A DNA stretch of 64,000 nt. It comes from Aestuariibaculum sediminum. Lineage in GTDB: Bacteria; Bacteroidota; Bacteroidia; Flavobacteriales; Flavobacteriaceae. Made by a program: the position numbers and the translations under genes. Numbering within the stretch: the stretch's first letter is position 1; the number at the start of each line of letters is the position of its first letter. Of this stretch, positions 25,560-32,529 are shown piece by piece. The notes under the pieces were generated by a model. It searched no databases. It saw only the letters and a program-made list of their open reading frames with translations, and was not told the DNA's origin. Where the stretch lies: the NCBI RefSeq assembly GCF_014596945.1, contig NZ_JACVXB010000006.1, positions 63,770-127,769 on the forward strand, given 5' to 3'.

Positions 25560-26765
25560 TTATTTTGCGTAAAAGGCTTCTATAAACCTGTTTAGTTTTA
25601 TGAGATTTTCTTCAAAAAATTCATTCTTGGTTCTAAGCCAATTAATATAGTTAATAAGGGGCTTTATATCATCTTTTTTCTTACCTGTTTTTAATGCCAA
25701 TTTTGTAATGAAAGCCTCATCAAGGTTGTCGGTATTAATGTTATAATCGCTTCTTAATTTTTCTAAGAAATAGGTTGTTTTTTTGTCTATAAGGTTTTTA
25801 TGGTCTTGGGTTTCAAAGTATAAATTAGAAACGGTTTTTACAAAATCTACTGTGGTGTTCTGCAAGGGTTTAATAATTCTTATAACGCGCTGGCGTCTTT
25901 TTGCATTAAAAATTATAAAAAGCAGTGTGAAAATTAAAGCAGTGTACCAGGCCCATCGGAAAGCTGTTTGTTCTAAAAACCAACTGAGATTTGATTTTTT
26001 TTCAACTTCGCCGTTATAGTTTTTTTGAATTTTAGTGTATGAATCGAAGTATATATCGTCATCGGGTAAGAATGATAAAAGATCTTCAACATACTTGTAG
26101 CGGTCTTCCTTTAATAAATGATAATTGGTGAAAACTTTTGGCTCGGTATGAAGAAAAATAGTTCCGTTACCAAAAGGAACCTCAATAAAATTAATGTGTT
26201 TATAATCTATTTTTGAATAACCTAATGTTTTGTAATTTAAGCTGTCGGAATTTGTAAAGTAGTTGTCACCAGAATTACGGTCTATTTCAATTTGTTTCAG
26301 ATGCTTATCTTTAAAAGACAAATACGAGGTGCTGTCTTTTTCATTTATGATATAATCGACATTTAATTTAAGCGTGTCATGTAGCTTTTGAGGAAAATAA
26401 TAATCTGAAATAAATAATGTATTCCCTTTGTTTACAAAATTTAATAGTTCTTCTACGGAATTGTTTTCTAAATAATCTGAGTGGCCAATTATCACATAGG
26501 TACCTTTAGCCACATGGTTTCCAAAGCCATGCTCAGAATTGGCACGTAAGTAACTTAATGGTTGGTGGTAAACAGTCCTGATTTTTTTACCTTTAAATAG
26601 TTTAGGTAATTCTTTATAAAATATACTTACACCGTAGGGTTTGTTGCTTTTTTCATTAAAGGATTCTTCCCAGTCTACAACTTTTACTTTGGTTGACCCA
26701 GAAAAAACAGCGGCTCCAATAATTAATGCCACCAGAATAATAATTATAGGCCATACTTTTTTCAT
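25560..26765 (-). CDS. DUF4350 domain membrane protein
   Basis: 401 residues: an N-terminal anchor (residues 4-21), a periplasmic ThuA/GATase-like domain (GVSIFYKELPKLF, GTYVIIGHSDYLENNSVEELLNFV, TLFISDYYF) that matches DUF4350, a second membrane helix near 270-290, and a helical cytoplasmic tail with IIKPLQNTTVDFVKTVSNLYFE, the usual end of this family in Bacteroidota. DUF4350 proteins occur in MoxR clusters but have no established activity. It overlaps the DUF4129 gene by one base and precedes moxR by two, so the four genes are tightly coupled. Confidence 0.8.
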   Translation of the reverse strand: MKKVWPIIIILVALIIGAAVFSGSTKVKVVDWEESFNEKSNKPYGVSIFYKELPKLFKGKKIRTVYHQPLSYLRANSEHGFGNHVAKGTYVIIGHSDYLENNSVEELLNFVNKGNTLFISDYYFPQKLHDTLKLNVDYIINEKDSTSYLSFKDKHLKQIEIDRNSGDNYFTNSDSLNYKTLGYSKIDYKHINFIEVPFGNGTIFLHTEPKVFTNYHLLKEDRYKYVEDLLSFLPDDDIYFDSYTKIQKNYNGEVEKKSNLSWFLEQTAFRWAWYTALIFTLLFIIFNAKRRQRVIRIIKPLQNTTVDFVKTVSNLYFETQDHKNLIDKKTTYFLEKLRSDYNINTDNLDEAFITKLALKTGKKKDDIKPLINYINWLRTKNEFFEENLIKLNRFIEAFYAK

Positions 26766-27490
26766 TATTTAACCAAATTTAAAAGGGTTGTAAAATTGCT
26801 TTTGGCTTTTTGGTATTGCTCTAAGTTTACTGAAAATTTACCATACCAGATGTAGTTATATAAATAGGAAGTATAAGCAAAATGATCACTAAGGGGTTTG
26901 CTGCTTATTTCGTTTAAATACTCTGAATTGGTTTTATCGTCTTCAAATTTTATATGATTTTTTATACTTAGGTTTTTAAGTACAAGTAAATAGAAATAAC
27001 GTATGGCCAGCCTGTAATCTTCAAGGTCTTCGGCTTGTTTTATTAATGCATTTATATCTGTATTTTCAATGTTATCTGAATTGATGTCCTGATGATGATT
27101 AATTACTCTGTTTTGCTTTTTAGAAAACCAACCAGTGCTACCATCTTTAAATAAAACGTAAACCAGTACGATAATGGCAATCGCTATGGCGAGATAAAAA
27201 ATATAACGAATAGGCTCGATGTTTAAGTTCAAAAATTCATTATTATTAACTTCTTTTATCTTGGTTTCTTTATCTGTATACTCAACATAATCTCCAGAAC
27301 CCTCTGGGGTGTTTGTTTCAATATCAATGCCTTCGTAATTGTAAATTTCGCTTTGGTAACGCTGTTTGAATTCCTTGTCGAACTTACGAGGTCCTTGCAT
27401 TTCTATTGTGTCATGGACTTGAATGTCTGTTCGATTACAACCAAGTAATACAAAAAAGCAATAAAGGGTATGGATAGAAATTATTTTCAA
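26765..27490 (-). CDS. DUF4129-like lipoprotein/membrane protein
   Basis: 241 residues. Start TTG at 27490, overlapping the SpoIIM stop as TTGA. The N-terminus KIISIHTLYCFFVLLGC ends in a lipobox LLGC, so it is probably a lipoprotein. A membrane helix lies near 95-112 (FYLAIAIAIIVLVYVLF), and the cytoplasmic tail has LEDYRLAIRYFYLLVLKNLS and a Glu/Tyr-rich end, the DUF4129 pattern. Both a lipid anchor and an internal helix would fix the N-terminal part in the periplasm. Part of the SpoIIM-DUF4129-DUF4350-MoxR-DUF58 unit; function unknown. Confidence 0.75.
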   Translation of the reverse strand: MKIISIHTLYCFFVLLGCNRTDIQVHDTIEMQGPRKFDKEFKQRYQSEIYNYEGIDIETNTPEGSGDYVEYTDKETKIKEVNNNEFLNLNIEPIRYIFYLAIAIAIIVLVYVLFKDGSTGWFSKKQNRVINHHQDINSDNIENTDINALIKQAEDLEDYRLAIRYFYLLVLKNLSIKNHIKFEDDKTNSEYLNEISSKPLSDHFAYTSYLYNYIWYGKFSVNLEQYQKAKSNFTTLLNLVK

Positions 27491-28470
27491 GGGGTTTCAG
27501 GTGCTGGGTTTTGAGTGATTTTTTTCTGTACTATAAAAGGGTAAATTAAATAATAATACGTTATTATACTTAAAGTTATTATTATAATACTTACCGATAA
27601 CCAGTGTGGCATGATATTAGAATACCGGGTAATAAAACCTTCAAGAAATCCAGCCGAGAGAGTAAAAGGAAAGGTACTTATTAAGATTTTTACTCCTGTT
27701 TTGGCACCTTGCTTAAATGAGGTCATTCTAGAAAAAGTTGCCGGAAATAAAATACTGGCACCAAGTATTAAACCAGCAGCGGCTTCAATAACAATGGCAA
27801 AGATTTCCATTGCACCATGAATCCAGATACCACGAACGCTTTCCCAAAACACGCCTTTTTCATAAAAGAAATACTGAAATGAACCTAACATGATACAGTT
27901 TTTAAATAGAATATATAGGGTACCAATACCTCCAAATACGCCCAAAATAAAAGCTATAATACCAACTTTTAAATTGTTAATGGTAATACCTATAAAACTT
28001 CCCCAGTTACTGCCACTTTTATAAACGGCCACTGGGTCTCCGGCTTCAATGTTTTCAATAGACATATCAACATAATTGTCTCCTAAAATAGAACGAACAA
28101 ACTCCCCGTCGTTAGCAGCCGAAATCGCACCAATAAATACAAACGAAAAGAAAATAATAAATGCGACGTAAATAAATTTTCGGTATTGGTAGCAAATAAG
28201 TGGTACTTCAGTTTTCCAGAAACTTATTAGTCTGTTGGTGTCTTCGCGTTTTGTTTTATATATTTTTTGAAAAGCTTTCGCTGCAAGCTGGTTTAGATAA
28301 ACAATTACCTTACTTTTGGGGTAATAAGTTTGTGCATAAGCTAAATCGTTAATGACTTGTATATATTGTGAAGCCAGCTCATCGGCATCTTTAAAATCAT
28401 TATTAAAGATGGCTTTTTCAAAAGCTAACCATTTTTCTTTATTTTGCTTGATGAATGAAACTTCTCTCAT
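27487..28470 (-). CDS. Stage II sporulation protein M (SpoIIM) family membrane protein
   Basis: 327 residues from ATG 28470 (MREVSFIKQNKEKWLAFE); an in-frame start 48 bases upstream would run into the divergent RDD gene and adds an odd hydrophobic tail. The N-terminal ~100 residues are helical and cytoplasmic, then about six membrane helices with GVFGGIGTLYILFKN and GIWIHGAMEIFAIVIEAAAG, the signature of SpoIIM/DUF95. In Bacillus SpoIIM is needed for engulfment as a partner of cell-wall hydrolases; here the organism shows no sporulation genes, so the role must be different, perhaps envelope remodelling. First gene of the five-gene minus-strand unit. Confidence 0.88.
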   Translation of the reverse strand: MREVSFIKQNKEKWLAFEKAIFNNDFKDADELASQYIQVINDLAYAQTYYPKSKVIVYLNQLAAKAFQKIYKTKREDTNRLISFWKTEVPLICYQYRKFIYVAFIIFFSFVFIGAISAANDGEFVRSILGDNYVDMSIENIEAGDPVAVYKSGSNWGSFIGITINNLKVGIIAFILGVFGGIGTLYILFKNCIMLGSFQYFFYEKGVFWESVRGIWIHGAMEIFAIVIEAAAGLILGASILFPATFSRMTSFKQGAKTGVKILISTFPFTLSAGFLEGFITRYSNIMPHWLSVSIIIITLSIITYYYLIYPFIVQKKITQNPAPETP

Positions 28471-28495
28471 ATAAAAAGATAAAATAAAATATAAA

Positions 28496-29215
28496 ATGTC
28501 AGAGTTACAAATTAACACGACTCAAAATGTGAAAATTAATTTTAGAGCGGCTGGTGCGGGAGAACGTCTCGTGGCTTTTTTAATTGACTGGGCCATTAAA
28601 GTAGGTTACATTATTTGTTTAGATCTTGTTTTTGATGCTTTTGAAAATATGGATCAGTGGTCTCAAATAGCAGTTAATACTGTGTTAAGTTTCCCGGTTA
28701 TGTTTTATACATTGGTATTGGAATCTACTCTACAAGGGCAAACCGTTGGAAAAATGGCATTAAAAATAAAAGTCGTAAAAATAGATGGGTATCAGGCGTC
28801 GCTTTCAGATTATGTGGTGCGTTGGTTTTTTAGAATTGTTGATGTTTTTATTTTTGGATTAGGTTTTTTTGTAATGATTTTGAATAAAAAAACGCAACGT
28901 TTGGGTGATATGGCCGCAGGAACAGCAGTGATTAATCTGAAGGAAAATGTAAATATTAATCACACGATATTAGAAGAGCTTAAAGAAGATTATGTGCCAA
29001 CTTATCCTAATGTGATAAGATTATCAGATAACGATGCTCGAATTATCAAAGAAACTTTTACACAGGCCAAAGCGGCGAGAGACTATCAAACCTTAATTCG
29101 ATTACGAAAAAAACTGATTGAAGTAGTGGGTATAAAAGACGTAAAACAAAAAACCGATATGGAGTTTATTGATGTGATTTTAAAAGACTATAATTTTTAT
29201 ACCCAGAATATGTAA
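28496..29215 (+). CDS. RDD family membrane protein
   Basis: 239 residues. The RDD domain starts near residue 13: RAAGAGERLVAFLIDWAI (the Arg and Asp that name the family), then two helices, GQTVGKMALKIKVVK, and a third helix followed by KTQRLGDMAAGTAV. The C-terminal ~75 residues are soluble and helical. RDD proteins occur beside SpoIIM and MoxR genes across bacteria; some act as ion antiporters but most are unstudied. It is divergent from spoIIM with only 25 bases between the two ATGs, so the promoters must overlap coding sequence. It overlaps the TRIC gene by one base. Confidence 0.88.
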   Translation: MSELQINTTQNVKINFRAAGAGERLVAFLIDWAIKVGYIICLDLVFDAFENMDQWSQIAVNTVLSFPVMFYTLVLESTLQGQTVGKMALKIKVVKIDGYQASLSDYVVRWFFRIVDVFIFGLGFFVMILNKKTQRLGDMAAGTAVINLKENVNINHTILEELKEDYVPTYPNVIRLSDNDARIIKETFTQAKAARDYQTLIRLRKKLIEVVGIKDVKQKTDMEFIDVILKDYNFYTQNM

Positions 29216-29820
29216 TGCTATACATTATTGACATTTTAGGAACTATTGCTTTTGCCATTTCGGGAGCCTTAGTGGCGTTCGATAAGCGTATGGATGTGTT
29301 CGGCATTTTTATAATAGCTTTTGTAACTTCGGTAGGAGGAGGAACACTTCGAGATTTACTCATTGGATATACACCTGTAGGATGGATGAACGATCTTACT
29401 TATACTTATGTGATTATTGCTTCAACTGTATTCGCCATTGGTTTTAGAAGTAAGCTCGATTATTTAAGAACATCACTTTTGTTATTCGACGCTATTGGTA
29501 TTGGATTGTATACCCTTATCGGACTTCAAAAAGGTGTAGAGTTAGATTTGCATCCCTTTATTTGTATTGCCTTAGGAACTATGACTGCCTGTTTTGGGGG
29601 AGTAATTCGCGATATTTTGTGCAATGAAATTCCTGTGGTTTTTCGGCGCGAAACCATATACGCTACATGCTGTATTTTAGGAGGGGTAGTTTATTTTGCA
29701 CTGGGCGCTTTGCCTCTCGGTGAAAATGTTGTATTTATTACTTCGGGAGTAGTTATTATAGCTTCTCGTTTACTTGCTGTTCGTTTTAAAATTGCATTGC
29801 CTAATATTTATAAAGATTAA
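29215..29820 (+). CDS. TRIC-type cation channel family protein (UPF0126/YadS)
   Basis: 201 residues, seven predicted membrane helices built from an internal repeat. The first half has DILGTIAFAISGALVAFDK and TSVGGGTLRDLLIG; the second has FDAIGIGLYTLIGLQKG and ACFGGVIRDILCNEIP. These GGG-x-RD loops mark the bacterial trimeric intracellular cation channel (TRIC) family, homologous to the animal potassium-permeable channels. ATG overlaps the RDD stop by one base (TAATG), so the two membrane proteins are translated together. Which ion it carries here is unknown. Confidence 0.88.
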   Translation: MLYIIDILGTIAFAISGALVAFDKRMDVFGIFIIAFVTSVGGGTLRDLLIGYTPVGWMNDLTYTYVIIASTVFAIGFRSKLDYLRTSLLLFDAIGIGLYTLIGLQKGVELDLHPFICIALGTMTACFGGVIRDILCNEIPVVFRRETIYATCCILGGVVYFALGALPLGENVVFITSGVVIIASRLLAVRFKIALPNIYKD

Positions 29821-29924
29821 ATTTTTATTGTTTTCAGATATTATAACCTTAATACAATCTTCTAATTCACAATTTGTTTTGATTTCATGTTGTTTGCTAA
29901 TGAGATGAAAAAGGTGAGCATGGT

Positions 29925-30239
29925 TTAAACATAAGGTACATCTACTTTAACGTCACCCTTGCCTGAGGAAAAGGAGATATTTAGAAAAATTGTTCTTTCT
30001 TTGTTTGAATTAGAATTCATGGTGTCGAATTCATCGATTTCGATATAGGTTTTCAAGCTCGCATATAATGTGTCTATTTTTTGCTCTTCAATTTCAATTT
30101 TCAAGGAGATTGAAATATCTGAGAATTGTTTTATATCAACAATATCCCCTGAAATACTTATAATATGATTTATTTTGTCTAACGCAATAAATTTACTTGC
30201 CTTGCAATATCCTTTCCAGAAAATAAATTTCTTCGCCAT
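29925..30239 (-). CDS. Hypothetical protein (104 aa)
   Basis: 104 residues, ATG at 30239, no signal peptide. Mostly beta strands: KKFIFWKGYCKASKFIAL, INHIISISGDIVDIKQF, ISISLKIEIEE, KTYIEIDEF and a final strand. Not a family I recognise. It stands alone between the convergent end of the TRIC gene and the cyclophilin gene, separated from the latter by 88 bases on the same strand, so it could be read from it. Base and codon use look ordinary for the region. It is probably a real gene because of its length and clean start, but this is moderate evidence. Confidence 0.5.
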   Translation of the reverse strand: MAKKFIFWKGYCKASKFIALDKINHIISISGDIVDIKQFSDISISLKIEIEEQKIDTLYASLKTYIEIDEFDTMNSNSNKERTIFLNISFSSGKGDVKVDVPYV

Positions 30240-30327
30240 CTTTTTTAATTGAAAATTAAATATTGCAAACTACAGGTGTAGATATTTGCTTTTTAAGCAT
30301 AAAGATAAATCAAAGTTTTGATGAAAA

Positions 30328-31026
30328 CTACTCAATAATCTCAACGTTTCGAATATAAACATTTTTTACAGGCCAGTCGCCCTCTTCTGTTTCAACGGCC
30401 GCAATTTTGTCAACCACATCCATGCCCTTGATTACGCGTCCAAAAATGGAATAATCACCATCTAAAAAGTGAGAGCCGCCATGTTGCTGAACAATAAAAA
30501 ATTCATAAGGCGAGGCCAGTTTGTGGGGGTTGTCAATTTCACTACTAGGCATCGATATAACACCGCGGTCGTGCTTGAATCCACGTTTGGTATCGGCAGG
30601 TAATAAATAGCGCCCTATATGGGCACGCTTTCGGCCTGTTTCCATGTCGTCGCCACTACCAGCCTGAACCATAAAGTTGTTTATTACACGATAAAATTGT
30701 GTGCCATTAAAATATTTTTGCTTGGTTAAAAAAATAAAATTGGCACGGTGGTATTTGGTTTCCTCAAAAAGTAAAATGTCTATATCTCCAAAGTCTGTAG
30801 TAATACGAACCTTATTTTCAGGATTTTCTTTTTCAAATTTTAAAAAGAAATCCATAGCGTTTTTATCATTCAGTTTTGGGTATTTTCTTTTTTTAGGAAT
30901 AACGGTTTTTACTTTTTCTTTTACGGTTTCGGTCTTTGGTTCTTCGATCTTATTTTTCTGTTTAGATTGTTTATCTTCACAATTTAGAAATAAACAAGAA
31001 ATACATAAAAATAAAATAAAGCGCAT
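30328..31026 (-). CDS. Cyclophilin-type peptidyl-prolyl isomerase, probable lipoprotein
   Basis: 232 residues from ATG 31026 (MRFILFLCISCLFLNCEDK), giving a short signal peptide and a lipobox-like LFLNC; an earlier in-frame codon would overlap the divergent gene. After a Lys/Glu-rich linker (~20-70) comes the cyclophilin domain: YFNGTQFYRVINNFMVQAG, GRKRAHIGRYLLPAD, RGVISMPSS and FIVQQHGGSHFLDGDYSIFG. The Arg in FYRV and the F-M-V-Q-A-G block are the catalytic core; the canonical GDF is SGDD here. It speeds proline isomerisation of periplasmic or outer-membrane proteins. Start codons with the Nudix gene are five bases apart. Confidence 0.88.
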   Translation of the reverse strand: MRFILFLCISCLFLNCEDKQSKQKNKIEEPKTETVKEKVKTVIPKKRKYPKLNDKNAMDFFLKFEKENPENKVRITTDFGDIDILLFEETKYHRANFIFLTKQKYFNGTQFYRVINNFMVQAGSGDDMETGRKRAHIGRYLLPADTKRGFKHDRGVISMPSSEIDNPHKLASPYEFFIVQQHGGSHFLDGDYSIFGRVIKGMDVVDKIAAVETEEGDWPVKNVYIRNVEIIE

Positions 31027-31031
31027 AGCGA

Positions 31032-31679
31032 ATGAATTTTGATGAGTTTTTATTAGTCGCTTCAAAAATAAAAAATATACCACTACCAGCCGAATCCTCG
31101 CAGTTTAAAATGGTGCCTTCATTTCGTCATGAAGAATTACGGAGACAAAAAGACGCTGTAAAACAAGCAAAACAGGCAGGGGTAATGGCTTTATTTTATC
31201 CTAAAGCTAATAATAAAACACATATTATCTTAATACTTAGAAAAACCTATAAAGGAGTGCATTCAGCGCAGGTGGGGTTTCCGGGAGGGAAGCTGGAGCC
31301 TGAAGACGATTCTATCGAGGCTGCTGCCGTACGTGAAACTTTTGAAGAAGTTGGAGTACCCATGCATGATATTAAGGTAGTGCGTGAATTAAGTAAAGTA
31401 TATATTCCGCCAAGTAATTTTTATGTGTTTCCATTTTTTGGATACTGCAAGTGGCCTCCTAAATTTATAAAGCAAGATAGCGAAGTCGAGCGCCTTATTG
31501 AGGTGCCTCTTTCGGAATTTTTGGATGATAATAATGTAATCACTAATGTCGTAAAAGCCTCTTATAGCGCAGAGGTTGAAGTTCCAGCTTTCAAGTTAAA
31601 CGAATATGTAGTTTGGGGAGCTACTGCTATGATGCTCAGTGAAATAAAAGACTTGTTAAAAACGGCGATGCTAGTTTAA
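31032..31679 (+). CDS. CoA pyrophosphatase-type Nudix hydrolase
   Basis: 215 residues. The Nudix box GX5EX7REUXEEXGU is complete: GGKLEPEDDSIEAAAVRETF with EEVGV following (near 91-115). Upstream of it, HSAQVGFPGG carries the additional NuCoA-type motif found in CoA diphosphohydrolases. The predicted reaction splits CoA or oxidised CoA into 3',5'-ADP and phosphopantetheine. Start ATG 31032 gives MNFDEFLLVASKIKNIPLP, the usual beginning of the flavobacterial homologues, so the very tight divergent spacing to the cyclophilin gene stands. Confidence 0.88.
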   Translation: MNFDEFLLVASKIKNIPLPAESSQFKMVPSFRHEELRRQKDAVKQAKQAGVMALFYPKANNKTHIILILRKTYKGVHSAQVGFPGGKLEPEDDSIEAAAVRETFEEVGVPMHDIKVVRELSKVYIPPSNFYVFPFFGYCKWPPKFIKQDSEVERLIEVPLSEFLDDNNVITNVVKASYSAEVEVPAFKLNEYVVWGATAMMLSEIKDLLKTAMLV

Positions 31680-31688
31680 TAGTTTTAT

Positions 31689-31696
31689 TACTTTTG
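31689..31696 (+). promoter_or_regulatory. Candidate -7 box upstream of the acyltransferase gene
   Basis: TACTTTTG matches TAnnTTTG and lies 34 bases before the ATG at 31731. No TTG sits at 17-23 bases upstream, so support is partial. Confidence 0.4.
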
Positions 31697-31730
31697 TAGC
31701 AGCTAACTAATTTATTTGAGGCACGATTTT

Positions 31731-32528
31731 ATGGGGTTGTTTAAGAAAAATCCGTTCGGACATATACTTATTATAAAAAAATGGTTAATACGCGTGTTAG
31801 GTGCTATGACGCATCGACGCTTTCGCGGATTTAATGAACTACAGATAGAAGGCTCTGAAGTCATTAAAAACTTACCAGATACCAACGTGTTGTTTATTTC
31901 TAATCATCAAACATATTTTGCCGATGTGGTAGCTATGTTTCATGTGTTTAATGCCAGTTTAAGCGGGCGTGAGGACTCAATAAAAAATGTTGGTTACCTA
32001 TGGAACCCAAAGCTTAACATTTATTATGTAGCAGCTAAAGAAACCATGAAAGCAGGTTTATTGCCCAAAATACTGGCTTATGTGGGATCGATTAGTATTG
32101 AACGAACCTGGCGTGCCGATGGTAAAGATGTTAATCGCCAAGTAAGAATGAGCGATATTTCAAATATTGGAAAGGCACTAGATGATGGTTGGGTAATTAC
32201 TTTTCCGCAAGGTACAACAACGCCGTTTAAACCTATTCGCAAAGGTACAGCACATATTATAAAACGATATAAGCCCATTGTGGTTCCTATTGTTATAGAT
32301 GGTTTTAGGCGTTCGTTTGATAAAAAGGGGCTTCGCGTTAAGAAGAAAAATATTCTTCAATCTATGGAAATTAAAGCGCCTTTAGAAATTGATTACGATA
32401 ACGAAACAACGGATGATATCGTAAAAAAAATTGAATTTGCTATTGAACAGCATCCATCGTTCCTAAAAGTTATTCCTCAAAAAGAATTAGAAGCTCAGGA
32501 AGAATTAAATAAACTTAGGGAGTGGTAA
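31731..32528 (+). CDS. PlsC-like lysophospholipid acyltransferase with variant motifs
   Basis: 265 residues from ATG 31731 (MGLFKKNPFGH); a TTG five codons earlier is less likely. The PlsC/AGPAT layout is clear: FISNHQTYFADVVAM near 60, SISIERTW near 120 and VITFPQGTTTPFKP near 155, then KGTAHIIKRYKPIVVPIVIDGF. Two catalytic blocks differ from the textbook form: five residues stand between His and Asp in block I (normally four), and block III has FPQGT in place of FPEGT. It may acylate lysophosphatidate or another lipid, or have a changed role. It is one base upstream of recQ. Confidence 0.75.
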   Translation: MGLFKKNPFGHILIIKKWLIRVLGAMTHRRFRGFNELQIEGSEVIKNLPDTNVLFISNHQTYFADVVAMFHVFNASLSGREDSIKNVGYLWNPKLNIYYVAAKETMKAGLLPKILAYVGSISIERTWRADGKDVNRQVRMSDISNIGKALDDGWVITFPQGTTTPFKPIRKGTAHIIKRYKPIVVPIVIDGFRRSFDKKGLRVKKKNILQSMEIKAPLEIDYDNETTDDIVKKIEFAIEQHPSFLKVIPQKELEAQEELNKLREW

Positions 32529-32529
32529 A

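Noticed and set aside
28471-28518. Upstream in-frame start for the SpoIIM gene
   Set aside because: Adds a 16-residue stretch that overlaps the RDD gene start and does not fit the family; the ATG at 28470 is used.
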